This document shows positions 1 to 5,645 of a stretch of 9,822 nt of DNA, piece after piece (position 1 is the stretch's first letter; each line of letters opens with the position of its first letter). The notes below the pieces were generated by a model. It ran no database searches and had not been told where the DNA came from. It saw only the letters and a list, made by a program, of their open reading frames with translations. Position numbers and translations under genes: made by a program. The DNA is taken from the NCBI GenBank assembly GCA_034434335.1, contig DAOTZS010000070.1, forward strand, positions 1-9,822, read 5' to 3'. This stretch comes from DAOTZS01 sp034434335 (GTDB taxonomy: Bacteria; Chloroflexota; Anaerolineae; CG2-30-64-16).

Positions 1-365
1 AATTGGGGGGCGACAGCCTGGACATGCGCATGCTTTATGAGCACTTTGCCCACGAGCCCGTGATCCAGGCCTGTTTTGACACTGGTCACGCCCATCTATC
101 CACTGAAGGGGTATTCTTTGCCCGTGATATCCGCAAGGAGCTGCTGGTAGTCCACATTTCGGACAACTCGGGCCAGGCAGAAGATCATTTACCGCCACCG
201 ATGGGCACTATTCCCTGGCCGGGTGTCTTGGCCGTGCTGCGAGAGCGGCACTTTGATGGCTCCCTGGTCCTGGAATTGACGGACCTGCCACATCCCGAGC
301 AGGTCCTGGCCGCTGGTTGGGAGTGGATGAATCAAGCGCTAAAGAGAATCTCTGGAATACGCTAA
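1..365 (+). CDS. Sugar phosphate isomerase/epimerase-like TIM-barrel protein, 3' part only
   Basis: This is the C-terminal part (about 120 residues) of a xylose-isomerase-like TIM-barrel protein (AP-endonuclease family 2 fold). The frame is open to the window edge, so the true start lies upstream; the first complete codon begins at base 3 and the stop is TAA at 363-365. Family hallmarks are visible in order: a strand with CFDTGHAHLS, a following strand LLVVHISDNSG with a conserved metal- or substrate-binding HxxD, the loop DHLPPPMGTIPW, and the last strand GSLVLEL. In characterised relatives, the His, Asp and Glu at these strand ends bind a divalent metal and the sugar during isomerisation or epimerisation. 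The substrate cannot be told from this fragment. The FGGY kinase starts 71 bases downstream on the same strand, so the two are probably co-transcribed, and the isomer made here may feed the kinase. That link is inferred from position only. Confidence 0.8.
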   Translation, partial: LGGDSLDMRMLYEHFAHEPVIQACFDTGHAHLSTEGVFFARDIRKELLVVHISDNSGQAEDHLPPPMGTIPWPGVLAVLRERHFDGSLVLELTDLPHPEQVLAAGWEWMNQALKRISGIR

Positions 366-368
366 AGA

Positions 369-429
369 CCTTTACCGGGGCGACTGTTTCCGCTTCATAT
401 CGCACTCCAGGCCACCAGACTGGTAAAGG
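369..429 (+). promoter_or_regulatory. Inverted repeat masking the kinase Shine-Dalgarno
   Basis: CCTTTACC at 369-376 is perfectly complementary to GGTAAAGG at 422-429, with 45 bases between them. The right arm contains the AAAGG that serves as ribosome binding site for the kinase ATG at 437. The left arm begins 3 bases after the stop codon of the upstream gene. A ribosome finishing that gene would cover the left arm and free the Shine-Dalgarno, which is the arrangement expected for translational coupling. The pairing is seen in the sequence; the regulatory role is inferred. Confidence 0.45.
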
Positions 430-436
430 CGGATAG

Positions 437-1909
437 ATGGCTTATCTGCTGGGGATTGATCAGGGCACAACTCAAACTACGGCTGTGGTCCTGGATGAAA
501 GCGGCCAGTTGATGGCCACTCGCTCTGTCAGGCTTTCCACCCGCTTTCCCCGCCCCGGGTGGGTCGAGCAAGATCCCTGGGAGATCCTGCAGAGTGTCCG
601 TGATGCTGTGGTTCCACTTGTAGAGACTTACCGCCCTATCCATGCCGTGGGCTTCGACAATCAAGGAGAGACCTTCCTCCTATGGGATAGCTTCAGTGGC
701 CAGCCACTGACTCCAGCTATTGTCTGGCAAGACAAACGCGGCGTATCAGTGTGCACGGAGCTGGCCGGGAAGATGGATCCCGGGTGGCTACGCCAGAAGA
801 CGGGTCTGCTGCTCGACAGCTATTTCTCGGCCCCCAAGCTTTGCTTTCAGTTGGCCAACGATCCTTCTTTGCGAGAGGCGGCTCGCAACGGACGCCTGCG
901 GTTCGGCACGGTGGAGAGCTGGGTATTATGGAATCTCAGCCAGGGACATTTGCACGTAACCGACCCCTCCACCGCTTCGCGAACCTTGCTTTTCGACATC
1001 CACCGCCTGGAGTGGGACGATGACCTGCTCCATCTGTTTGAAGTACCACGCGCCATCTTGCCGGAGATACGCCCCTCAGCGGGCTATGTGGGGGAGCTCG
1101 ATTTTGGCGCGGGCCGCAAGTTGCCCCTTTATGCGCTGTTGGTTGACCAACAGGCAGCCCTGTTTGGCCAGGCATGTTTTGCGCCTGGGGACATGAAATG
1201 CACTTTTGGCACCGGCAGCTTCCTCCTGATGAACACCGGCCAGACCCCCCGGCTTTCCAGGCATGGGCTCCTGACGACGGTGGCATGGCAACTGCCCGAC
1301 CGTACCACCAGCTATGCTCTGGATGGAGGCGTCTTCGTCACCGGAGCAGCGATCGAATGGTTGGTAGAAAGCCTGAAGTTGCTGCCCGATGCGCCTGCCA
1401 GCGCCCAGGTGGCGGAGCAATCCACAGACCGTGAGGTGATCTTCGTGCCGGCCCTTGCGGGCTTGGGTGCCCCCCACTGGCAGCCTGAGGCGCGGGGAGC
1501 CTTTTTCGGCCTGAGCCGCGCAAGCACGGCAGCCGACCTGGTGCGCGCCACGCTCGAAGGCATAGCCTGCCGCGTGTACGAAGTGGTCAGAGCGATGGAG
1601 CAGGACGCAGGATATCAAATCCGCCTTCTGAAGGTAGACGGTGGGCCTTCGGGCAATCGCTACCTGATGCAATTCCTGGCCGATCTGCTGGGGGTCGAGG
1701 TGCAGGTGGCAGCGGCGCGGGAAGCCACCGCCGTAGGTGTCGCTAACCTGGCCGGACATGCTGCCTTGGGGACCAGCTTCAGCGAACTTTCCGCGCGCTG
1801 GCGTTCAGAGGCCATCTATGCTCCCCAGATGAGCGAAGCAAAGCGCAGATGGCACCTGGATCGCTGGCAGCGTGCCATGGGAGCTGTTCGGCACTTCCAC
1901 GGCAGCTAG
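437..1909 (+). CDS. FGGY-family carbohydrate/polyol kinase, glycerol kinase-like
   Basis: A 490-residue cytoplasmic kinase, about the usual length of glycerol kinase (500), that transfers ATP phosphate to a polyol or sugar hydroxyl. The N-terminal ATPase motif GIDQGTTQTTAVV (residues 6-18), RPGWVEQDP (39-47), and the C-terminal signatures GLGAPHW, ATLEGIACR and KVDGGPSGN follow glycerol kinase closely. Compared with E. coli GlpK as I remember it, the glycerol-contacting Glu84, Tyr135, catalytic base Asp245 and Phe270 match Glu78, Tyr129, Asp237 and Phe262 here. Arg83 is replaced by Gly77 (NQGET in place of NQRET). That arginine contacts a glycerol hydroxyl, so a substrate other than or larger than glycerol is plausible. 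The ATG at 437 is the only start that keeps the full N-terminal strand; AAAGG at 425-429 is its Shine-Dalgarno. It sits between an isomerase-like gene and a GlpA-like dehydrogenase. I would not call it glpK without biochemical support. Confidence 0.9.
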   Translation: MAYLLGIDQGTTQTTAVVLDESGQLMATRSVRLSTRFPRPGWVEQDPWEILQSVRDAVVPLVETYRPIHAVGFDNQGETFLLWDSFSGQPLTPAIVWQDKRGVSVCTELAGKMDPGWLRQKTGLLLDSYFSAPKLCFQLANDPSLREAARNGRLRFGTVESWVLWNLSQGHLHVTDPSTASRTLLFDIHRLEWDDDLLHLFEVPRAILPEIRPSAGYVGELDFGAGRKLPLYALLVDQQAALFGQACFAPGDMKCTFGTGSFLLMNTGQTPRLSRHGLLTTVAWQLPDRTTSYALDGGVFVTGAAIEWLVESLKLLPDAPASAQVAEQSTDREVIFVPALAGLGAPHWQPEARGAFFGLSRASTAADLVRATLEGIACRVYEVVRAMEQDAGYQIRLLKVDGGPSGNRYLMQFLADLLGVEVQVAAAREATAVGVANLAGHAALGTSFSELSARWRSEAIYAPQMSEAKRRWHLDRWQRAMGAVRHFHGS

Positions 1910-1916
1910 CGTCCAA

Positions 1917-1936
1917 GGCTCATGGTCAGTTGAGCC
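1917..1936 (+). repeat. Small hairpin between the kinase and dehydrogenase genes
   Basis: GGCTCA (1917-1922) and TGAGCC (1931-1936) form a perfect 6-bp stem with an 8-base loop inside the 54-base gap. There is no U-run after it, so it is not a classical terminator. It could stabilise or mark a processing point in the operon mRNA. The AGGAG Shine-Dalgarno of the next gene (1952-1956) is outside the stem. Confidence 0.3.
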
Positions 1937-1963
1937 GCGCAAGAATCACACAGGAGTCATTTC

Positions 1964-3394
1964 ATGGATAACGATCAGATCATCTACGACGTGGCCGTGA
2001 TCGGAGCGGGGGTCGTGGGAGCGGCGATTGCGCGTGAGTTATCTCGATACGATCTCCAGTGCGTGTTGCTGGAAGCCGGGCCAGATGTCGGCATCGGCAC
2101 CAGTAAGGCCAATACAGCTGTCTGGCACACCGGCTTCGATGCCAAGCCGGGCACGTTGGAGGCCCGACTGCTGCGACGAAGCTATGCTCTGTTGCAAGAG
2201 TATGTCCCTGAGGCGGGCATTCCCGCCGAGTATCTGGGAGCGGTGCTGGTGGCGTGGACCAAGGACCAGCAGGATGCCCTTCCCGGCCTCCTGGAACGCG
2301 CGCACCAAAATGGGGTGACCGATGTACGGCGGCTATCCAGGGACGAGGTCTACGAACTGGAGCCAAATCTCAACCAGGGTGCGCTTGGTGGGCTGTATGT
2401 GCCCGGCGAATCGGTCCTCTGCACTTACACGCTTCCACTGGCACTGGCTACCCAGGCAGTTCTCAACGATGTGACCCTCAAGCTCAACCACCCTGTGCGT
2501 GACATCCTCTCTGAGCCTGATGGCACCTATGTGCTGGACGGTCCCGGTGGAAAGGTGCGGTGTCGCTATCTGGTCAATGCAGCCGGGCTCTATTCCGATG
2601 AGATAGATCGCCTGCTAGGCCATCATGACTTTACGGTTGTTCCGCGCCGGGGAGAGCTGATCGTCTTCGACAAGATGGCTCGCTCGCTGGTCAATCATAT
2701 CCTCTTACCGGTGCCCACCGCCGTCAGCAAAGGGGTACTGATCAGCCCAACGGTGTATGGCAATGTAATGCTTGGCCCTACGGCTGAAGATCTCAACGAC
2801 AAGACCGAGACGAGCTCAAGCGCGGCAGGGCTGCGCTTGCTTTGGCAGAAAGGGGAGGCCATCCTCCCGCGTCTTCTCGATGAGGAGGTGACAGCGGTCT
2901 ACGCTGGGCTGCGCGCGGCCACGGAACACGCGGATTACCAGATCCGCCTGCACGCGGCCCAACGCTACGTATGTGTGGGAGGCATCCGCTCCACCGGGGT
3001 GTCTTCCTGCCTGGGCATTGCCGAATATGTGGTGGAACTGTTAGGAGAAGCGGGACTGCCCTTGTCCCCGCGCAAGGAGTTCAGGCCCGTACGCATGCCC
3101 TACATCGGGGAGGCAGGCACGCGGCCGTACCAGTCCCCAGAGATGATCGCTACGAACCCAGACTACGGCCGTGTGATCTGTTATTGCGAGCGGGTGACGT
3201 TGGGGGAGATCCTGGATGCTCTTCACGCGGTAATCCCGGCGCGCACGCTGGATGGGCTGAAGCGACGAACGCGCGTTTTACACGGCCGGTGCCAGGGTTT
3301 CCATTGCCACGCCGCGGTAGCGGCCGTGCTGGCCCGAGAGACAGGACAAAGCATGGGCCAGGTGCTGATGTTGGAGGATGGGGATGACGCCTGA
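1964..3394 (+). CDS. GlpA-like FAD-dependent dehydrogenase with C-terminal [2Fe-2S] (BFD-type) domain
   Basis: A 476-residue flavoprotein of the DAO/GlpA family, whose members oxidise sn-glycerol 3-phosphate or related hydroxy compounds and pass electrons on through a flavin. The N-terminal dinucleotide fold begins VAVIGAGVVGAAIARELSR (GxGxxG at residues 14-19), with the ribose-binding acidic residue in VLLEAG. The middle shows the DAO-type segments VPRRGELIVFD and VYAGLRAATEH, then GGIRSTGVSSCLG near residue 340. The last 75 residues carry four cysteines (C406, C408, C443, C448) in a CxC-34-CxxxxC pattern typical of bacterioferritin-associated-ferredoxin-like [2Fe-2S] domains fused to GlpA proteins. 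The ATG at 1964 is preceded by AGGAG at 1952-1956. It overlaps the next oxidoreductase gene by 11 bases, implying translational coupling and probably a complex. With the upstream kinase it should oxidise the phosphorylated product. The exact substrate (glycerol 3-phosphate or another polyol phosphate) is unproven. Confidence 0.88.
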   Translation: MDNDQIIYDVAVIGAGVVGAAIARELSRYDLQCVLLEAGPDVGIGTSKANTAVWHTGFDAKPGTLEARLLRRSYALLQEYVPEAGIPAEYLGAVLVAWTKDQQDALPGLLERAHQNGVTDVRRLSRDEVYELEPNLNQGALGGLYVPGESVLCTYTLPLALATQAVLNDVTLKLNHPVRDILSEPDGTYVLDGPGGKVRCRYLVNAAGLYSDEIDRLLGHHDFTVVPRRGELIVFDKMARSLVNHILLPVPTAVSKGVLISPTVYGNVMLGPTAEDLNDKTETSSSAAGLRLLWQKGEAILPRLLDEEVTAVYAGLRAATEHADYQIRLHAAQRYVCVGGIRSTGVSSCLGIAEYVVELLGEAGLPLSPRKEFRPVRMPYIGEAGTRPYQSPEMIATNPDYGRVICYCERVTLGEILDALHAVIPARTLDGLKRRTRVLHGRCQGFHCHAAVAAVLARETGQSMGQVLMLEDGDDA

Positions 3395-4634
3395 TCATTG
3401 TGCAGTGCTGATCGTAGGAGCTGGCCCAGCGGGGCTGGCAGCCGCCCTCGAACTGAAACGCCTGGGGGTGACGGACGTCAGGGTGGTGGAGCGAGAAGAG
3501 GAGGCAGGAGGGATTCCTCGCATCTGTCACCATACAGGGTTTGGGATGCGCGACTTGCGTCGCCTTTATACCGGCCCCGCATATGCTCGCCATTACGTTC
3601 GCCGGGCTGAGATGGCGGGCATAGAAATCCACACTTCTACGGCCGTCACCGGCTGGGCAGGGCCCACAACCTTGACGTTGACCAGCCCTCGTGGTGTCAG
3701 TCAGATCCAGGCCCAGGCCATCCTGCTGGCAACAGGTTGCCGGGAGCGCCCTCGCTCAGCCCGGCTCATCCCTGGCAGCCGGCCGCAAGGGATCTTCACC
3801 ACGGGTTCGTTGCAGAGGTTTGTGTACCAGTATGGCCAGCGTGTGGGGCGACGCGCCGTGGTCGTAGGGGCAGAGCTGGTCAGCCTCTCGGCCCTGCTAA
3901 CCCTGGCCCACGCGCGCATCCCTGTCGCTGCCATGGTAACCGAGTTTCCTCACCACCAGATCTACTTCCCCTATCTCCCGGTCAAATGGTGGCTGGCTGA
4001 TCTCATGCTGCGGGTGCCACTGATCACCCGAGCGCAGGTCAGCCGGATCATTGGCCGCCAGCGCGTGGAGGCCGTCGAGATCAGCCACCTGGACTCAGGC
4101 CAGACCGAAGCCATAGCCTGTGATACGGTAGTCTTTACAGGTGATTGGATACCGGAGCACGAGTTGGCGCGCCTTGGCAATATCGTCATTGATCCAGCCA
4201 CCCGAGGGCCGCGCGTGGATACCTGTCTGCGCACCTCGGTGCGCGGCGTGTTCGCTGCCGGCAACCTGTTACGCGGCGCGGAAACAGCCGACAGTGCAGC
4301 CCTGGAGGGGCGGTATGCAGCGCGCTGCATCAGGAGTTTCCTGGAACAAGGCACCTGGCCGGACCATGTATTGCCTTTGCAGGTAGAAGCACCGATTGCC
4401 TGGATCTCACCAAATGCCGTGGTTGTCTCAGAGGACAGGCTGGGATTGGGGGGCTTCGTCTTTCGGGTCAGCGAGTTCTGCCAGGGGGCAAAGGTCCGGG
4501 TATACCAGGGGGACAGGGTGATGCACACCCAGATGTTCCGTCGCCTGTTGCCCAACCGATCCGCGCACCTCGGCGACGACTGGCTGGCGGCAGTCCGTCC
4601 AGATGGGGAAGCCTTGCGGGTAACACTCGGCTGA
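3384..4634 (+). CDS. NAD(P)/FAD-dependent oxidoreductase, partner of the GlpA-like protein
   Basis: A 416-residue pyridine-nucleotide-disulphide-type flavoprotein. The N-terminal FAD fold reads VLIVGAGPAGLAAALELKR, followed by the family signature ICHHTGFGMRDLRRLY. The second nucleotide-binding fold starts RRAVVVGAELVSLSA, which lacks a full GxGxxG but is the form I associate with this subfamily. The closing FAD motif is TSVRGVFAAGNLLRGAE. No redox-active CxxC is seen, so it is not a disulphide reductase. I start it at ATG 3384, not 3378, because GGAGG at 3373-3377 lies 6 bases before 3384 but directly abuts 3378. In many anaerobes and thermophiles (for example Thermotoga) such a gene stands next to glpA-like and glpK genes, usually with a small cysteine-rich DUF1667 protein that is absent here. 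The likely role is moving electrons between NAD(P) and the GlpA-like flavin/Fe-S protein; that is inferred from context. Confidence 0.85.
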   Translation: MTPDHCAVLIVGAGPAGLAAALELKRLGVTDVRVVEREEEAGGIPRICHHTGFGMRDLRRLYTGPAYARHYVRRAEMAGIEIHTSTAVTGWAGPTTLTLTSPRGVSQIQAQAILLATGCRERPRSARLIPGSRPQGIFTTGSLQRFVYQYGQRVGRRAVVVGAELVSLSALLTLAHARIPVAAMVTEFPHHQIYFPYLPVKWWLADLMLRVPLITRAQVSRIIGRQRVEAVEISHLDSGQTEAIACDTVVFTGDWIPEHELARLGNIVIDPATRGPRVDTCLRTSVRGVFAAGNLLRGAETADSAALEGRYAARCIRSFLEQGTWPDHVLPLQVEAPIAWISPNAVVVSEDRLGLGGFVFRVSEFCQGAKVRVYQGDRVMHTQMFRRLLPNRSAHLGDDWLAAVRPDGEALRVTLG

Positions 4635-4651
4635 CCAATCAGCGGAGAGCA

Positions 4652-4717
4652 GTTCAGCACGCCGGCCACGTGGACACATTCGCCGAGTGCGGCAGCAACA
4701 ACTTTCTTGCGCGCCAT
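4652..4717 (-). pseudogene. 5' remnant of a probable cobalamin-binding protein gene
   Basis: On the minus strand an ATG at 4717-4715 follows the darA stop by 15 bases and has GGGAGAG (4729-4723) five bases ahead, so it looks like a genuine second cistron. The first 22 residues, MARKKVVAAALGECVHVAGV and then LN, form a beta strand plus a Gly/His loop. This matches my memory of the N-terminus of a family of B12-binding (cobalamin-dependent) proteins, with the loop containing the presumptive lower-ligand histidine. After codon 22 the resemblance stops, and within about 20 bases the frame enters the antisense of the FAD oxidoreductase, where it stays open to 3971 with no recognisable protein. I read this as a gene cut by a rearrangement with its breakpoint around 4635-4652. 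The family assignment rests on a short stretch and is uncertain; that a translated start is present is better supported. Confidence 0.42.
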
Positions 4718-4732
4718 CCGGTCTCTCCCGTC

Positions 4733-5020
4733 TCACACCTGCACGAACCGCGACAGCTTCAGCACGAACACAGTCGCGCCGTGCGCGGGGCCACCCTTCT
4801 CGGCCGGCCCCGTTGCCTCATGGGGCCGGCAGTGGGCCCGGATGAGGCTGAGCACCTCGTCCACTTTGTCCGCCTCGACTCCGATCAGCAGTGTCACGTT
4901 GCCCCGGCGCCAGAACGCGCCGGCGGTGTTCATGCGCGTCACCCGATGGCCGGCCGTCAGCAGGGCCTGGCTCACCGACTCCGCGTCGTCGCTGTGCACG
5001 ATGGCGAGGATCAGATTCAT
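4733..5020 (-). CDS. darA: Cyclic-di-AMP receptor, PII-like (DarA/PstA family)
   Basis: A 95-residue cytoplasmic PII-like signalling protein that in Firmicutes homologues forms trimers and binds c-di-AMP between subunits. The protein opens MNLILAIVHSDDAESVSQAL, has the core RMNTAGAFWRRGNVTLLIGV, and ends with the strand GATVFVLKLSRF, all in the DarA/PstA order. Residues reported as ligand contacts in S. aureus PstA (Thr28, Phe36, Asn41, Gly47) occur at the same numbers here. Characterised members are about 109 residues; the difference is a shorter flexible loop between the EVLSLIRAHC helix and the last strand. The start at 5020 is fixed by AAAAGGAG about 8-10 bases ahead, although the frame is open upstream to 5095. 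It lies downstream of a c-di-AMP riboswitch on the same strand. Its downstream target is unknown, as for most of the family. Confidence 0.93.
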   Translation of the reverse strand: MNLILAIVHSDDAESVSQALLTAGHRVTRMNTAGAFWRRGNVTLLIGVEADKVDEVLSLIRAHCRPHEATGPAEKGGPAHGATVFVLKLSRFVQV

Positions 5021-5327
5021 AGGTTCGGCTCCTTTTCCGCCCGCTGACGGGAAGCAAGGTGAGATCAACTCCAGCACTGCGCAGCGAGCCGGCAAGCGCT
5101 CCCAGGCCGGACACTGGCCCGCCGGTCGCAGGCAAGCGCGTACCTGTCATGAGCCTGAGGCTGCTGGCCAACGAAGACCATAGCGAAGCCCGGCTCAGGC
5201 CTCCCTGACAGGCTTGCCAATCCAACGATGCAGGCGAATTGGAGAGACAGGAAAAGCAGAGGCGAGGAAACACCGCCGGGGTGCGCCCTCAGCCGTGGAT
5301 GATCAGGCGCGCTCCTGCCTCTTCCGG
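5021..5327 (-). promoter_or_regulatory. Structured leader between the c-di-AMP riboswitch and darA
   Basis: About 300 bases with no convincing gene on either strand. On the minus strand it should hold the riboswitch expression platform. Seen in order along the RNA: (1) GGAAGAGGC (5325-5317) can pair with GCCTCT (5263-5258) and the following TTCC, around an inner CACC/GGTG hairpin, and is followed by TGCTTTTCC, a possible weak intrinsic terminator; (2) a long interrupted stem at 5218-5131; (3) TTGCCTGCGA (5135-5126), perfectly complementary to TCGCAGGCAA (5337-5328), the 3' strand of riboswitch helix P1; (4) the darA Shine-Dalgarno at about 5035-5028. Which of these switches expression cannot be decided by eye. 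Confidence 0.5.
5131..5218 (-). repeat. Long interrupted stem-loop in the darA leader
   Basis: Three nested complementary blocks give 20 base pairs in register: GGCAAG (5131-5136) with CTTGCC (5213-5218), CCTGTCA (5143-5149) with TGACAGG (5206-5212), and GCCTGAG (5153-5159) with CTCAGGC (5194-5200). They are separated by a 6-base bulge and a 3x5 internal loop, with a 34-base apical region. On the minus strand this is part of the riboswitch-led transcript. No U-run follows, so it is not a standard terminator. Its outer block overlaps bases 5131-5135, which could instead pair with the P1 strand of the riboswitch, so the two structures exclude each other. Confidence 0.5.
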
Positions 5328-5490
5328 TTGCCTGCGAGGTTAGCTGACGGGTTCGGGCCGGAAGATGAGCCCTACGCAGGCAGCAGGGCTGCCGTGCGAT
5401 TCACCCCTTGGCCCCTATCCCAAAGTGAGATATGGGCCACATCGTGTTGGGTCCCCCGCCTTCCCCTTGGGAAGTTCGGCTCGCGAGCAA
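5328..5490 (-). promoter_or_regulatory. c-di-AMP riboswitch (ydaO/yuaA family)
   Basis: On the minus strand the conserved blocks of the ydaO/yuaA aptamer appear in order. GCGGGGGACCC is at 5459-5449, GGGGTGAATC at 5407-5398, and the hallmark 3' segment CCCGTCAGCTAACCTC at 5351-5336, preceded by GCCCGAA. A hairpin formed by CTTCCC and GGGGAAG (about 5474-5461) precedes the first block. Closing helix P1 is formed by the strands at 5490-5480 and 5338-5328 (one mismatch and one G-U in 11 positions; the inner GCGAG/CTCGC part is perfect). In characterised members, binding two c-di-AMP molecules turns downstream genes off, often genes for cell-wall hydrolases or ion transport. Here the next gene on the strand encodes a c-di-AMP receptor protein 308 bases away. 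The identification rests on recall of the consensus and not on a covariance-model score. Confidence 0.9.
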
Positions 5491-5519
5491 ATTGTATCAT
5501 GAACCGGCCGCTCAAACAA
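5491..5519 (-). promoter_or_regulatory. Sigma70-type promoter for the riboswitch-darA transcript
   Basis: On the minus strand TTGTTT (5519-5514) and TACAAT (5496-5491) are separated by exactly 17 bases. Seven bases after the -10 box is a G at 5484, which is the first base of the perfect GCGAG strand of riboswitch helix P1. Transcription would therefore begin at the edge of the aptamer, which supports both calls. Confidence 0.7.
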
Positions 5520-5559
5520 AAAGCCACAGCAGAGCACATTAGGCGAGCCTGTCCAGGCG

Positions 5560-5568
5560 TGGTATACT
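5560..5568 (+). promoter_or_regulatory. Extended -10 promoter for the URO-D family gene
   Basis: TGGTATACT at 5560-5568 fits an extended -10 (TGn followed by TATACT, five of six consensus bases). Upstream, TTAGGC at 5539-5544 with an 18-base spacer is a poor -35, as is common with extended -10 sites. The predicted start near 5575 gives a leader of about 70 bases before the ATG at 5646. It fires away from the darA promoter, whose -10 box is 67 bases away. Confidence 0.45.
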
Positions 5569-5645
5569 TTGCCCGATCGTGGCAGGGCCCAGTCAAAGCA
5601 TCCGCCACTTCCAGATGACCTTTATGACAATGGAGAGGGAAGACC

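Noticed and set aside
1076..1759. 227-codon minus-strand frame inside the FGGY kinase gene.
   Set aside because: It is a shadow of the kinase reading frame; no family features.
5030..5215. Plus-strand resemblance to a cobalamin riboswitch (GGGAAG...GGTGAGAT, GCGCAGCG, GGACACTGG).
   Set aside because: The blocks are spaced imperfectly, no complete 3' half (AAGCC..GAGACCTGCC) follows, the first plus-strand gene is over 400 bases away, and the stretch is the leader of darA on the other strand. A covariance-model search would settle it; a B12 riboswitch ahead of a methyltransferase gene would make sense.
4818..5273. Minus-strand 151-codon frame overlapping the darA start.
   Set aside because: It overlaps darA in another frame, has a GTG start without a good ribosome site, and its composition is that of a GC-rich shadow frame.
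5043..5351. GCTGACGGG repeated exactly at 5043-5051 and 5343-5351; the second copy is in the riboswitch core.
   Set aside because: A 9-base repeat within several hundred GC-rich bases is expected by chance, and the flanks do not match, so a second partial aptamer is not supported.
5214..5618. Plus-strand open frame of 134 codons through the intergenic region.
   Set aside because: It runs antisense to the riboswitch and promoter, has no Shine-Dalgarno and no recognisable domain.
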